A stretch of DNA of 64,000 nucleotides from Nemertoderma westbladi (lineage: Eukaryota > Xenacoelomorpha > Nemertodermatida > Nemertodermatidae): the NCBI GenBank assembly GCA_032718475.1, contig JAUCBJ010008238.1:62001-126000 (forward strand), read 5' to 3'. Shown piece after piece: positions 35,071-44,928 of this stretch. The position numbers were made by a program, and so were the translations under genes. Positions within the stretch are counted from its first letter, which is position 1. Each line of letters starts with the position of its first letter. Under the pieces are notes generated by a model. That model searched no databases. It worked only from the letters and a program-made list of their open reading frames with translations, and was not told the DNA's origin.

Positions 35071-35295
35071 AGCAAAAATTGACCCCCCCCCCATCTGCGT
35101 AAGTAATCTATACATATCTATCTATCAGATGCAGATTGAATATATGCAGATTCTTCTTAAGTCAGTTATTCTCCCCTAGCTTGACAGTTGAACGGAGCCG
35201 CCTCCGCTTTGCAGGACATGGCTTTCACCGTGTGGACCAGCCAGTGCACAACCACGTGCTGTAGTAGCCTCGTAAAGTGAATAAGCTCGGTGAAC

Positions 35296-35559
35296 CAGAC
35301 AGGGGGGGGGGGGGGACTGGACGCAATAAAAATTCATCCCTCTCCAGGGGAAATTGCACGCAAATAACAGCTGATTACTCTCAAAAATAAAACTGCAACC
35401 TGTTCTATTGGGTTTAGTTTATTGTTTTGGTTAAAATAACGTGCCACTGTAACCTGATCTTTTCCCTAAATTGAGAATTTAACATTGAGGCAGGATATTA
35501 ATTCGCCAAGATGGGATTTGCGTCCAGTTCCCCCCCCCCCCCCCCCCCCCCCCTGTCTC
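35296..35559. mobile_element. hAT-like MITE with G/C-homopolymer ends, copy 2
   Basis: 264 bp. CAGACAGGGGG...ACTGGACGCAA at the left, TTGCGTCCAGTTCCCCC...TGTCTC at the right. Flanked by an 8-bp duplication CGGTGAAC (35288-35295 and 35560-35567). Closely matches copy 1 at 25420-25666 internally. The CAG start and 8-bp duplication fit hAT. The homopolymer lengths differ between ends and copies. Confidence 0.85.
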
Positions 35560-36147
35560 CGGTGAACAGCCAATTACTTTCTTGAGACTTCAGCGCAATT
35601 TTGTCGACAATCCGGCATAGCATTCCTATACACCATGACCCGTAATATGGTGTCATTTTCTGATGACACGGACCGGACCCCCCCCCCCCCCCAGATTTTT
35701 CTACAAATCATTATCATATTGCTTGAAATTTGAAACACGACTAGTTCAACTCACCGTGGTTGTTACCATGAAGGCGGAATTTTAGATTTCGCCTTTAAAT
35801 TTTATTTATAAGCGTTTTAAAAAAGTGTCTTTTGCGAAATCGCACCCTATGTATCATTGCCATTCTCCACATTAGTCGTAATATTTTCATATCACTTGAA
35901 AGCTCGCGCGTTACAAGGATTCCAAATATGTAACAATGTCTGAATTTCGTTGAGAAACAGCTGAGATATAGGCGTTCAAAGATTGCAAGAATTATCGTTC
36001 GCTGCAAGCCATTTATTCTATTTAATAAATACACAAAATTCTAGAATGTGTTATTTATTTTATAAGTTGGTTGGCAACAGCGGTATTCCTATCCAATATA
36101 TCTATTCAAGGAGTCCATATATCCAATATATCCAATATATCCAATAT

Positions 36148-36400
36148 ATCCATCAAGGAGTTGCGGTGAGTTTGATTGCATATCAGGTGAAAGGTAGCAT
36201 ACTGTGAGTCTGGATGTAGCGCCACGGATAGCACATCGTCATAGGGAAGATTTTCGCTACTGAGTGACGACGTTAAAAACTACCTCAGTAGCGAAAATCT
36301 TCCCTATGACGATGTGCTATCCGTGGCGCTACATCCAGACTCACAGTATGCTACCTTTCACCTGATATGCAATCAAACTCACCGCAACTCCTTGATGGAT
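36148..36400. repeat. Perfect 117-bp inverted repeat (hairpin) at the LINE 5' side
   Basis: 36148-36264 is the exact reverse complement of 36284-36400, with a 19-nt loop (36265-36283). The right arm is the beginning of the LINE copy; the left arm is an inverted duplicate. To its left is a short CCAATATAT tandem run (about 36105-36150). Confidence 0.97.
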
Positions 36401-36541
36401 CCTGACATCTGGGGGGAAGGGATATCTATTAAAAACTATAAAATGTCAAAAGACGAGCGCCAACGCTTTGGCCTGAAGCCCCGTGACAACCGATCACTAG
36501 GAAATACAGTCTCTGGTTTGGAACAGCGTGACGTTATGTGA
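36314..36541 (+). CDS. C-terminal remnant of LINE ORF1
   Basis: 75 codons open from inside the hairpin arm to a stop at 36541, just before the ORF2 start. The sequence (DPDIWGEGISIKNYKM, SKDERQRFGLKPRDNRSL) is not low complexity. By position it would be the end of the element's first protein, truncated at its 5' side. No zinc motif is visible. Function inferred only from location. Confidence 0.4.
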   Translation: MLSVALHPDSQYATFHLICNQTHRNSLMDPDIWGEGISIKNYKMSKDERQRFGLKPRDNRSLGNTVSGLEQRDVM

Positions 36542-36553
36542 CATACAGCATAC

Positions 36554-39500
36554 ATGGGACTGCAGTGCGCGAGACAGCAGACCTCAACCTCCATGGGACC
36601 CGGCACTAACCCCGACGGCATGGTCGCTCCCAGACCCGGCACCGACCCCAACGCCACGGTCCCTCCTGGGACCGGCACCGATCTCGAAGGCACGATCCCT
36701 CCCAGCACACATCCCCACGGCGTGGTCTCTCCTGGACCCGCCACCGACCCCAATGCTGTGGTCCCTACTGGGTCCGGCACTGATCTCGAAGGCGCGATCC
36801 CTACCAGCACACACCCCGGCGGCGTGGTCCCTCCCGGACCCGGCACCAGCCCAAACATTAATCACTATGAGCGAGTCCCAGCAGCTATTATTAAGGTTAA
36901 GTTATGGAATGTAGAAGGCTTATCATACATACTCAACTCGATTTCAGATGATGAGCTATTTCAAAATTCGGACATTCTCTTACTTACAGAAACATTCTAT
37001 CTTGGTACAAATCTGGATTGCATCTCAAATTACTACGCATATATACAACAAGCAGAGAAACAAGGACGAGGTCGCCCAAAAGGCGGATTAATGATTCTGG
37101 CAAAGCCATGGATTAACCCATCCCCTGTTTTCAAATCAAACTGTTGCATTATCATAAAATCTGATCTAGCATACTTTTCTGTTTTCTACTTCCCTCCAGA
37201 TACACCTATATCACATATAACCTTAGAGATCACATCCTCCTTGACCCAGACCGATAACTCATGCCCAATAGTGGTTGGAGGTGACTTCAACTGTAGAGTT
37301 GACTCTGGGGAACGTGGACACCAACTAACAGACTTTCTGACATCACTTGGCTTTATTGCTTTAAATTATTCATCATCTCATACCTATATATCACCCCAGG
37401 GCGAAAGCACAATAGACTTGATCTTTATAAAATTCACAAATACTTTACCTGATTCAACGCCAAAGCCCCAAATAACACTTAACCCCATAAGAAAACACCA
37501 AAGCGTGTCAGCTGAAATTCCATTCACAAACAATCCTGTACATATGGAGACTCGACCAAAAGCCTTAAGCAGAAAGCTTAACATGTCCTATCTGGAAAAC
37601 CACCACAACATCCCATCTATGGTTGAAGCAATAGATAACTCCGACCCCAATAAGGCAACAAAACTATTAGCTGAAATAATTTCCAGTTCAGTTTACCCCA
37701 AAGGGAAAAGACTACATAAAGGCAAACCATGGTTTGATCAGGAATGTTGCAATATAAAACGACAACTTATATCAGCCATACAATCTCGAAATATTTCAGC
37801 TGCTCATTCAACTCACTTCTATCAGCTCCGTCGATCATATAAAACTCTTATTAAAACTAAACGAGCTGCATTTGAAGAAAATTATTTCCTGGAAAGAATC
37901 CAAAAGTCAGATATAAACCCCTGGAGTCTTCTTAAAACTAGGAAACCAACTGTCGCTTCAGTAGATTTAAATAAACTGGAGACACATTTTCGAAACATCA
38001 TCGGAACTAACAAAGACCCAGCACAGTTACCCGCAGCTGCCACTGTAACACAGAGTGAAACCTCCGCGGACTGTTGGTATAACGATAAAATATCAACTGA
38101 AGAAGTAACTAGAACTATTAATGAGGCGGGCAATAACAAAGCCAGTGGTCCAGATCAGCTCTATTATGAGCATTTAAAACAAGTTCCACCAGTGATAATC
38201 GCCTTGATCACTATGTTGTTCAATGTGTGCCTCTGCCTAGGGAAGATACCTGATTTGTGGAAAAGAAGTATAATTGTAATACTTTACAAAGGAAAGGGGT
38301 CTCTAATGGAACCTGATAACTATCGTGGCATTGCCCTTCTCTGTGTGCTGCTTAAAACTCTCACTTCTATTATCAATAAACGAGTGCTCAAACATATTAT
38401 AAATCGGTTACCAGCTGCCCAGTTTGGCTTCATTCCAGGGAAATCTGCACAACAAGCAATTAGGCGTCTTCTTAAGGAAATATCATCAAAACTAACCTCG
38501 AAATCGCGCCCAGAACGTAAAGTTTACGCAGCATTTATAGACTTTCGTAAAGCCTTTGACTTTGTCAGTCGCGCCATTCTACTCTCAAAATTATATGGGT
38601 TTGGTATTAAAGGGAAATTGTATCTATTAATTAAAGATCTGTTTACTAATAACGTCCAGGTGTTTGATGGTTTACGTCTTTCCGACGTCATAACCCAACT
38701 CAGAGGTGTGCTGCAAGGTGACTCCTTCTCACCCACCTGCTTCGTAGTATTTATCGCAGATCTAGCTATAGCACTGCAGAACGCAGCCCAAGCACTTCGG
38801 TTCCTGTTCTATGCGGACGATCTGGTCTTCTATTCTTCAAGGCGAGAGGATATCCAAACGGGTCTTGATGCACTTTACAACTGGTGCCAGCTCAATGGGA
38901 TGGAAGTAAATTTAATTAAAACAAAAATAATAAAGTTCAGGAACGGGGGGCCATTAGCAAAGGATGACATATTTCTATATAATAACAAACTTGTCCAAAT
39001 CACTAATGAATATGAGTACCTGGGAATTATTTTACAGCCGTCACTATGTTTCGCAAAACATGTCCAACATAAAAAGATAAAAGCCTCGAAAGTTATTGGG
39101 TCACTTACGTTCTTGCCTCACATCTCAGTCGATGCAGGTATGAAGATCTATAAGATGAAAGTTGAACCATTGGTCCTATACTCAATAGCGGAATTTGGCA
39201 AGTATCTCACCCTAGCGAATCTAAAAGAACTCGACAAGGTGAAATCAATGTTCATAAAACGAATGCTCCGGCTGCATCAATCTTCCTCAGCAACACTAGC
39301 ACATAAACTTGTCAAAGAGTATACGCTTGTGGAAGAATTAATCTCAAAATCCCCTCAAATTCTCAACCCTGATGTTGTTGAAAAATACAAGATACATCGT
39401 AGAGACAGAGTAGGAAATTTCGAACAGGAGGGTTACTTATCTGGACCGGCGTTCCAAACGTCTGTATGGCACCAAGCCAACCAAAGCAACCGCCACTTAC

Positions 39501-39685
39501 TCACGCGCTGTACCTCGCACGGGTTCCATCATAAGATTTGCGCCCACAACCGCTCATTCCATTCCCCTCAACAGAGCTGCGTGTGCCGGTACTGCGGCCA
39601 ATCCGCCCACCACCGCTACCACGTATTGGATTGTACCAGCTGTCCCTCTCTATCCGTCATTGCCCATGTTAATAACTCAGTTTAA
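36554..39685 (+). CDS. LINE ORF2: AP endonuclease-reverse transcriptase
   Basis: Intact 1043-codon frame. Residues about 15-100 are a proline/glycine/threonine-rich repeat (PGTDPN, GTDLEG units). An APE-type endonuclease follows with N119/E120, LLLTET (143-147), VGGDFN (241-246), STIDLIF (285-291) and H315. RT follows with NKASGPDQLY, KGKGSLMEPDNYRGIALL, FGFIPGKSAQQAI, FIDFRKAFDFV, LRGVLQGDSFSPTCF and the active site FYADDLVFY (YADD at about 753-756). The C-terminus carries a cysteine/histidine cluster (CVCRYCGQSAHHRYHVLDC). All catalytic residues are present, so the enzyme may be active. The element copies its RNA at a nicked chromosomal target. The low-complexity N-terminal repeat may vary in length between copies. 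The clade was not assigned. Confidence 0.9.
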   Translation: MGLQCARQQTSTSMGPGTNPDGMVAPRPGTDPNATVPPGTGTDLEGTIPPSTHPHGVVSPGPATDPNAVVPTGSGTDLEGAIPTSTHPGGVVPPGPGTSPNINHYERVPAAIIKVKLWNVEGLSYILNSISDDELFQNSDILLLTETFYLGTNLDCISNYYAYIQQAEKQGRGRPKGGLMILAKPWINPSPVFKSNCCIIIKSDLAYFSVFYFPPDTPISHITLEITSSLTQTDNSCPIVVGGDFNCRVDSGERGHQLTDFLTSLGFIALNYSSSHTYISPQGESTIDLIFIKFTNTLPDSTPKPQITLNPIRKHQSVSAEIPFTNNPVHMETRPKALSRKLNMSYLENHHNIPSMVEAIDNSDPNKATKLLAEIISSSVYPKGKRLHKGKPWFDQECCNIKRQLISAIQSRNISAAHSTHFYQLRRSYKTLIKTKRAAFEENYFLERIQKSDINPWSLLKTRKPTVASVDLNKLETHFRNIIGTNKDPAQLPAAATVTQSETSADCWYNDKISTEEVTRTINEAGNNKASGPDQLYYEHLKQVPPVIIALITMLFNVCLCLGKIPDLWKRSIIVILYKGKGSLMEPDNYRGIALLCVLLKTLTSIINKRVLKHIINRLPAAQFGFIPGKSAQQAIRRLLKEISSKLTSKSRPERKVYAAFIDFRKAFDFVSRAILLSKLYGFGIKGKLYLLIKDLFTNNVQVFDGLRLSDVITQLRGVLQGDSFSPTCFVVFIADLAIALQNAAQALRFLFYADDLVFYSSRREDIQTGLDALYNWCQLNGMEVNLIKTKIIKFRNGGPLAKDDIFLYNNKLVQITNEYEYLGIILQPSLCFAKHVQHKKIKASKVIGSLTFLPHISVDAGMKIYKMKVEPLVLYSIAEFGKYLTLANLKELDKVKSMFIKRMLRLHQSSSATLAHKLVKEYTLVEELISKSPQILNPDVVEKYKIHRRDRVGNFEQEGYLSGPAFQTSVWHQANQSNRHLLTRCTSHGFHHKICAHNRSFHSPQQSCVCRYCGQSAHHRYHVLDCTSCPSLSVIAHVNNSV

Positions 39686-39968
39686 ATATATATATTATTA
39701 ATTTATTTTTATGTCATCACTACCGATTTGCGTTTTATACTTACAATTTTAGATTCGATACAGAATATACATTATACATTTTACCCCGTCCGGGGTGTTG
39801 ATTTAAAAAAAAATATATATCTATTGCGTAGCTACTCACACATACTATACATAAACAGAATGTTCCAGAACATCGTTTATTTATTAAATAGAATAAATGG
39901 CCTGCAGCGAACGATAATTCTTGCAATCTTTGAACGCCTATATCTCAGCTGTTTCTCAACGAAATTCA

Positions 39969-40964
39969 TAGTCGAGTCAATCTAGCAAAAAAACCCATGA
40001 TAAGTATTTCGCAATCAATCCGAACCACACATTTTGGATTCTATATTACCTTATTAATGACCAAAAAAAGTCTATAAAATGTTATTTTGCGGATCATATG
40101 TTTATTCATGGAAATTCTGGGTAAATTTGCATAACACAAGCCAAACAAAAGGAACAGTAGGGAAAAGTAAGTAGCAAATTAGTAATGTTCCAGAATAATT
40201 TAATTAATTTCACAATTAGCTGTGATTCAATGGGAAATTAGTAATATTTACACTGCGTGTTACACATTAATTGCTATATCTCGGAAACTAGAAGTCGCAT
40301 CAAATTTTTAAATATATCAAAAACTTCACGATATATTAAGGTACCGGTAACTGTTGTAAAAAAATTATACAATTCCGCTGCAAGGAAATTTCATAATTTC
40401 CATTAATGTTAGTGAAGATTTTTCACATACTTAAATTGAGATTGCTCTATTGATTTTAGGTGTAATTTATTTATTTGTTTTAGTAGTATATAGTTTATCA
40501 TGTAACAAATAAATTTTTTGGGGATAAGGGTTTTTGAGGTCGATAAATCCGATGGGCGAGGTTAAATCCACCCGTTTACTAGAGAAGTTGTGTAAATAAG
40601 ATCCTTATATTGTACCAGCAAAATTGGTATTAAAAAGGGTTAAATTATTAAACAAATTTCCGTTGCTCTGGAAACTAAATTGGTAATTATATAGAAGTGC
40701 ATACTTCTGTCAATCGATAGGCATTAGAGTAAAGTTTGTCTGTACCAAATTTGGAGAAAATCCTACCTATAGACCCCTTGTTGCTATGTAAAATCCATGT
40801 TGCTAAGGAAAGAAACAGGAAATTGAAGGTGATCCGCATAATATATTTTTATAGACTTTTTTGGGGGCAGTAACAAGGTAATGTAGAATAAAAAAAAATT
40901 GGTTTGGATGAATTGCGAATTTGTTATGGGTTGACCCCCTTTTTCGGCTAGATTGACTCGCCTA
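39969..40964. mobile_element. 996-bp non-coding TIR element with 3-bp target duplication
   Basis: Ends TAGTCGAGTCAATCTAGC and (reverse complement of the right end) TAGGCGAGTCAATCTAGC, flanked by TCA (39966-39968 and 40965-40967). It interrupts the right arm of the long-TIR element: the sequence on either side rejoins to match the left arm. No frame of significance. A 3-bp duplication is compatible with PIF/Harbinger-like elements, but no transposase is present to test this. Confidence 0.8.
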
Positions 40965-41320
40965 TCAAACATTGTTACATATTTGGAATCCTTAGAACGC
41001 AAGCGTCTTAATGATATCTATAAAATTTGAAGAATGGCGATGATAGGAGATGTGGAATTTCGCAAAAGACACTTTTTTAAAACGCTTATAAATAAAATTT
41101 AAAGGCGAAATCGAAAATTCCGGCTTCATGGTAACAACCACGGTGAGTTGAACTAGTTGTGTTTCAAATTTCAAGCAATATGATAATGATTTGTAGAAAA
41201 ATTTGGGTGGGGGGTCCGTGTCATTAGAAAATGACACTATATAAAGGGTCATGGTGTATATATGTAATAATAATGCAGCTGCAATGTAGCATGCCGATAG
41301 TGGTATTTGTAGTATTAACC

Positions 41321-41965
41321 TACTCCTTTGCCATGTTTTATATTAAATAAAATATTAAAAACAAGGAGATCTAGAATATAATTTGAAGAATTTCCCATTA
41401 CAATAAATTTAATTCTAGAATTCGTCATTCATAGGTCTACTTAATACTTAAATGAACTGCCCGCTTAATTACGGGAGCTTTTCCAATGGGCCATAAAAAT
41501 AATTAAATAGCAAATAAAAATTCGTTTATATTGGATTATATCATATATAGGGGAGCTATAAAACGAGGTCAATTCGTTCTTGAATCTGACTGTTAGTAGC
41601 GGAACCACCTGGACAATAAGTGGGTTAACAAGATGGACTGAATACTCTGTATATTTTGACTTTTTCTACATTTCTGCTTTGCATTTTTCATATTTTAATT
41701 TTTCCATCCCATTCAATTTACTCTTTATCCTGGTAGGGGGGGGGGGGGGGGGCAATTAATCGTATTCTCGATAACAAATTTTGGCAAGACAATTTATTAC
41801 AGCCACAGAGAAATGCGTCGGGTAGTTTTATAATTATTTTGGTTTCATATTATTATAATTTTCGTTGGGCCCAGCGTAACAAATGCGGCATTAACGTGCA
41901 GATGGGATCGAACTGATGACCAGAAATAATTTTAAAAAAATATTTTAAAAAATTTTAAATTATTA
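41321..41965. other. AT-rich spacer with G homopolymer
   Basis: No gene seen. A run of about 18 G near 41736-41752 followed by GGCAATTAATCG may be the end of a homopolymer-ended MITE, but no partner end was found. Confidence 0.35.
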
Positions 41966-42469
41966 TAAAATATTTGGGTAGATTTCACCAAACGGTTGCG
42001 CGCGCCAGTTTTTTAGAGGGTCTTAAATATAGCAACTGAGAAAATTCTTAATTTAAACTTTACAATTACTTAAACAATTACTTAAAAGCTTTTATAGTAG
42101 ATATCGATACGAGTTTCAATTATTTATTATGGCAGATTAATAATATTTTTGATAATGAAAAATTTAATATGTCATACTTCGTTTTTTTAAAATACCATAG
42201 CAACCAAGTGAAATCGACCTTCAAATTTAGCAATACTGATAATGTCCATAGCAGCAAATCTGTAATGAATATGCAGTGGTCGTAACGTTGTGAGATCAGA
42301 GTCTAACACCAATATATCAAGTATTAGGAACAATGTGCATCAATTATGGCCTAAAATTTTTCATATCCAAAATATTTATGTGCCATAAATTTTAACTAAC
42401 TTATCATATCTACCATAAGAGGTGATGCTCTAACAATCTCCTCCGTTGTTATGTTTAAGACCCTCGAAC

Positions 42470-44613
42470 TACTACTACTACTAGGATCGGCATGCTGCAT
42501 TGCAGCTGCATTTTTTAAGAATGCTGTGCCGGCTTGTCAACAAAATTGCACCGCCACAACTCCCTATCACCCATGACATTTGCTAGATCATCCGCATCTT
42601 CAAGGCCAGTGTCCTTTAAGATGCGTCTCAAGAAAGTCATGGGCTGTCCACCATGCTTATTCACTCCATGAGGCTGCCAAAGTACAAGATTATGCACTGG
42701 CTGGTCCTCACGGCGAAAGCAATGTCCTGCAAAGCGGAGGCGATTTTGTTCTAGTGTCAAGCTTGGGGGAACCAATGAGACACCTCCAATGTTATATAGT
42801 GTCTGGTTGGAGATGTGTGCATTGTACTTGACACAATGAACCCGGCGTAGCATTCTTGTGAATGTGCCATCCAGAGATTTGGTGTCCTCAGCAGTTAGAG
42901 CCCAGCATGGACTCCCGTAGAGGAGTACTGGAACTACTGCTGCTCTAAATAATCGGACCTTAAGTTTCCGATTAATTCTCGGTGACTTCCAAATCCTGGA
43001 AAGCCTATTCAAGGCTGCCCATGCCTTTCCCTTACGTATTCGAAGGTCCTCACCTGACTTCCGGATCCATGATCCCAGGTAACAGAAGTCGTCCACATGC
43101 TCAAGCATACCATCCTTTGAGCTTATGCTCATCTGATCAGAGACTTGCTGAGGACTTTCAAAGTTAACTGTCAAAATTTTGGTCTTTCTGGAGTTAATAA
43201 AAAGACCAACACTAGAAGCAGCATGTTCTAATGAGCTGAGGAGCCGTTGGGCTCCCTCTAGTGATTCTGAGAGTACTCCTAAGTCATCAGCAAAGTCTAG
43301 ATGAGTTAGGTTCTTGGCAGGATTTCCTCGACTTCTGGAGCCAGTAGGTGGAGTTACTATCACCCCATTATCATTATGATGATCTAAGGACATGCGTAGA
43401 ACATAGTCAACCACAATAATGAACAAGAATGGTGCAAGTGTGTCTCCTTGGAGGACGCCCCATAACACTTCAAATGGTTCTGTGTCACCGACAACAGTAG
43501 ACACAAATGTTGTCGAACCATCGTATACTGATCTTATTGCTGCAATAATTTCATCAGGAATCACATATAATGAAAGTATGCTGAACATACGTGAGCGAGA
43601 GAATGAATCAAAGGCCTTGAAGAAGTCAACAAAGATGACAGCCAGATGCCTGTCTTTCTTTTTTGATAATTCTTCAATTATCCTTCTAAGTGCCAAAATG
43701 GGCTACATGGTACCACGACCTTTACGAAACCCATTCTGATTTCCACGGAGCAGTCTCTCAATGGGATCCCTGATGCGATTTAATAGAATCCTATTATATA
43801 GCTTTGCAGCAATCGAGATCAATGAGATTCCCCGAAAAGAACCATAGAGTGTTAGGTTGCCCTTCTTGGGAACTGGCACCAACTTATTTGTTTTCATTTC
43901 TTGTGGGACTCTTGTTGTTCGGTACATGTCTACTATGATGGGATAGATGAGCTTTAAACACTCAGGTATATTAAAGACCTCAGGGGGAACACCATCTACT
44001 CCACTGGCACGATTGGTCTTAATGCTCTTTGCAGCAGCCTTCACTTCTGCAAAGGAGATATCGCCAATGGGAATATCTGGGAGTACAGACTCAGACACTT
44101 TTACTTCTATAAAGTTATCAGGCAATACCCTGTCATTATTGAGGAGCTTTTCAAAGTGGGCTTTCCAACCATTGAGGCGATCGGCTGGTGATTCAGCCTT
44201 AACCTTGGTGGTTGGTTGGCTTTTCCGCCCAGTAAGCAAGTTGATCGATTTCCATGCCTGGGATGATTGCCTGCTGTCGTCAGCATCATTGATGGCATCA
44301 ACCTGTTGGTTTATTAGCTCCTGTAGATTAACAGAGTACTGCCTGTTCAGGGACCTAGATGCAGCCTTAACTGCATTCTTGGCCGCTGTAGTCTGTTTGA
44401 GTCGGGACTCTTTCTGCGCCTTATGAAGGTCATTTCGGCACTTCTGAATTTTGTTGTCAGTCCAGGGGGGGCTTTTCCTGCTTCGAGGGAATACAGGAAC
44501 TGTTTCTGCAGCTGCTAACTTAACTGCTTCTGTAAAGGCAGTATAGTATAGCCCTTGCAGTGATCTGCCGCCTCAGAGGCAAGAGCCTCATACCTGTTGC
44601 TCAGCTGTAGTAT
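42470..44613 (-). mobile_element. LINE copy 3 with (TAG)n tail, longest copy
   Basis: Flanked by a perfect 10-bp target duplication ACCCTCGAAC (42460-42469 and 44614-44623). The 3' end is a TAG run on the minus strand. 5' truncated: begins in the linker between endonuclease and RT. The reading frame is open almost throughout (about 44560 to 42515). This is the reference for the fragments at 20.5, 25.4, 26.4, 35.2 and 61.35 kb. Confidence 0.93.
42515..44560 (-). pseudogene. RT frame of LINE copy 3, one in-frame stop
   Basis: About 680 codons in one minus-strand frame, interrupted by a single TAG at about 43705 (context RKGRGTM-stop-PILALRRIIEE). A homologous RT would have a sense codon there, probably CAG. 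Upstream are the linker (KCRNDLHKAQKES) and RT motifs (NRASGVDGVPPEVF, GSFRGISLISI, NGFRKGRG). Downstream are FVDFFKAFDS, GVLQGDTLAPFLF and the active site DFADDLGVLS, then YLGSWI, LYGSPCWALT and FAGHCFRREDQPVHNLVLW. It lacks the endonuclease because of 5' truncation, so it cannot be autonomous. Confidence 0.88.
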
Positions 44614-44680
44614 ACCCTCGAACACCTCAAGCGCAACCGTTTGGTGAAGTCTACCCAAATTTTATATAATGTCCCATATC

Positions 44681-44928
44681 TATGTGGGTTGCTCCGCATA
44701 GATACTACTGTACATAGATACTGCTGGCTACATCTGCAAATTCCGAATCAGAAAACCGTTGTAAATTTCACCAAACATTCCGCTAAGCATTTCCAACCAC
44801 AAAATGTGGGGGGGGGGGCAATTTTCCAAGTTGGCCATTAAGTTATCCGATAGGGCATACCAGCAAAGGGATGGTGCAATAGGGCTAGCCACGAGGTGAA
44901 TTAACAATCCACCTCAGTGGGCGGAGGC
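44681..44928. other. Short spacer
   Basis: Nothing recognised except a run of about 10 G near 44810 followed by CAATTTTCC, similar in form to the G tract at 41.74 kb. Confidence 0.3.

Larger units (their letters stand above)
36284..39820 (+). mobile_element. LINE with intact endonuclease-RT frame
   Basis: Non-LTR retrotransposon. A 5'-truncated ORF1 tail (36314-36541) is followed 12 nt later by the long ORF2 (36554-39685), then a short AT-rich 3' UTR with an A-rich run near 39805. The internal integrity of ORF2 contrasts with all other elements in the window except the GT31 gene neighbourhood, so this is a young insertion. No clear target duplication was found. Confidence 0.85.
35627..41260. 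mobile_element. Long-TIR element containing a LINE and a smaller MITE
   Basis: Inverted arms of about 400 bp. Left is 35627-36030. Right is 41260-40965 continuing at 39968-39868, split by a secondary insertion. Both ends begin TATACACCATGACCC, share GTGTCATTTTCT.ATGACACGGACC, AGTTCAACTCACCGTGGTTGTTACCATGAA and AAGGATTCCAAATATGTAACAATGT, and face inward. The loop holds the intact LINE at about 36148-39820. The same arms occur at 57.3-60.0 kb with a different loop, and as single arms at 26.3 and 61.95-62.25 kb. No transposase is visible. Confidence 0.8.
35170..41320 (+). mobile_element. LINE copy 4 (plus strand) hosting a nest of insertions
   Basis: Fragments of the (TAG)n LINE in plus orientation: 35175-35287 (LRFAGHGFHRVDQPVHN in translation), 35568-35626 (through CAATTTTGTCGACAATCCGGCATAGCATTC), and 41266-41320 (AATGCAGCTGCAATGTAGCATGCCGATAGT and a degenerate TAG tail). 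These join in the correct LINE order once the MITE at 35296-35559 and the long-TIR element at 35627-41260 are removed, so both inserted after the LINE. The LINE is also internally deleted. Confidence 0.78.
41968..44680. mobile_element. TIR element hosting LINE copy 3
   Basis: Inverted ends: GGGTAGATTTCACCAAACGGTTGCGC near 41987-42012 and its complement at about 44631-44656, with similarity extending outward into ATTATATAAAATTT. Removing the LINE at 42470-44613 leaves a non-coding element of about 500 bp. A shorter inverted pair, GAGGGTCTTAAA (about 42016) and TTTAAGACCCTC (42454), lies inside. Confidence 0.65.

Noticed and set aside
36436-36914. Long alternative frames around the LINE ORF2 start
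   Set aside because: Shadows of the GC-rich proline/glycine/threonine repeat in ORF2.
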